Positions 31,836 to 32,101 of a stretch of DNA of 32,101 nucleotides are shown piece by piece; the stretch's first letter is position 1; each line of letters starts with the position of its first letter. The stretch comes from Clostridia bacterium (GTDB lineage: Bacteria > Bacillota > Clostridia > Oscillospirales > CAG-272). Location: positions 1 through 32,101 of the forward strand of contig JAGATW010000057.1 in NCBI GenBank assembly GCA_017621085.1, written 5' to 3'. The notes beneath the pieces were generated by a model that saw only the letters and a program-made list of their open reading frames with translations, was not told the DNA's origin and did not search any database. The translations under genes and the position numbers were made by a program.

Positions 31836-31841
31836 TATTTA

Positions 31842-31870
31842 ATTGTATCACGAAACAATATAGATTTCAA
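31842..31870 (-). promoter_or_regulatory. Sigma-A-type promoter of the LRR gene
   Basis: On the minus strand, TTGAAA (31865-31870), 17-bp spacer and TACAAT (31842-31847). It gives a leader of about 180 bases before the ATG at 31653. Confidence 0.75.
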
Positions 31871-31902
31871 GTATTAATTATAAGTTTTAAGTATTAATTA
31901 TA
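31869..31902. repeat. Two direct repeats with a 20-bp period at the -35 box
   Basis: AAGTATTAATTATA occurs at 31869-31882 and 31889-31902. The 20-bp period is about two helix turns, and the first copy abuts the -35 box, as in tandem activator sites or UP elements. AT-rich chance repetition is the alternative. Confidence 0.5.
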
Positions 31903-31914
31903 GATTACAAAACA

Positions 31915-31950
31915 AAAAAGCTATATAGATTTTACTCTATACAGCTTTTT
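31915..31950 (-). terminator. Terminator of the upstream paralogue
   Basis: A 15-bp stem (31915-31929 with 31936-31950) with one mismatch and 6-base loop, 39 bases past the stop at 31989. Its T-rich end follows on the minus strand. Confidence 0.75.
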
Positions 31951-31988
31951 GTTATTATGAATATTATACGCTTTTGGCGTTAACTGTT

Positions 31989-32101
31989 TTATTGTACTGC
32001 GTCCTCATTTGTTGAAGGTGTTCCTACAATATCGTTATATGAAACGAAATAATATTGTTCATTTTCGTCAGGTGTACCGAATTGGAGATAAGAATATTCA
32101 A
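31989..32101 (-). CDS. C-terminus of a second LRR-type surface protein (partial)
   Basis: The last 37 codons of a minus-strand gene that runs off the window. The protein ends SYNDIVGTPSTNEDAVQ, the same kind of tail as SYNDIVGAPSIDEGVVQ in the protein at 30007. It is a tandem paralogue, and 79 bp are identical between the two. Only the end of the shared C-terminal module is visible. Confidence 0.85.
   Translation of the reverse strand, partial: EYSYLQFGTPDENEQYYFVSYNDIVGTPSTNEDAVQ
32023..32101. repeat. 79-bp exact repeat, second copy (truncated by the window edge)
   Basis: Matches 30041-30119 exactly. Downstream of it, toward the stop, the two genes diverge at once. This suggests recent duplication or gene conversion. 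Confidence 0.95.

Noticed and set aside
1-32101. CRISPR arrays, insertion sequences, tRNA or rRNA genes, phage structural genes
   Set aside because: No regularly spaced repeats, transposase, cloverleaf or capsid-type sequence was recognised in either strand.

Overview
The window comes from a low-GC Gram-positive anaerobe, most likely an uncultured gut-type Clostridia. The evidence is AT-rich DNA, strong AGGAGG-type ribosome sites, near-consensus sigma-A promoters with 17-bp spacers, intrinsic terminators, lipoprotein and signal-peptide surface proteins, and BspA-like leucine-rich-repeat proteins. No rRNA, tRNA, CRISPR array, phage structural gene or insertion sequence was seen.

Layout. 1-3110: the tail of an unidentified gene, then an acyltransferase-smpB pair divergent from a YgjP-like metallopeptidase and a D-2-hydroxyacid dehydrogenase. 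3122-7105: a secreted-protein operon on the minus strand (LRR surface protein, a 51-residue small ORF overlapping its end, and a Cys-rich repeat lipoprotein). 7255-12449: two overlapping ATPase-permease fusions that look like the halves of one FtsX/MacB-type ABC system. 12579-14599: a KtrB-KtrA (Trk-type) potassium uptake operon, divergent from a small membrane protein. 15233-18796: a secreted LRR-type protein whose only well-placed start is ATA, and a GH127-like glycosidase divergent from an AraC regulator. 19769-26962: a compact five-gene minus-strand operon. 27243-29841: an ADP-ribosylglycohydrolase, divergent from a lipoprotein and an HExxH metalloprotease. 30007-32101: tandem paralogous LRR surface proteins, with a structured leader and intrinsic terminator in front of the first.

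The best candidate for an undescribed system is the 19769-26962 operon. It has one promoter, four short gaps or overlaps, and a terminator at its end. The genes encode a TIR domain fused to a DUF6273-like C-terminal domain, a 716-residue unknown with a C-terminal coiled coil, a ParA/MinD-fold ATPase with an Arg-substituted P-loop (KGGAGRS), a 754-residue unknown, and a GNAT acetyltransferase. TIR enzymes that consume NAD are common in bacterial immunity, so a defence or conflict role is a reasonable inference, but nothing in the sequence proves it. An ADP-ribosylglycohydrolase gene lies next door as a separate transcription unit.

A second theme is surface display. Three complete secreted proteins and one partial one share a C-terminal module of about 140 residues, and two of them are linked by a 79-bp exact repeat.
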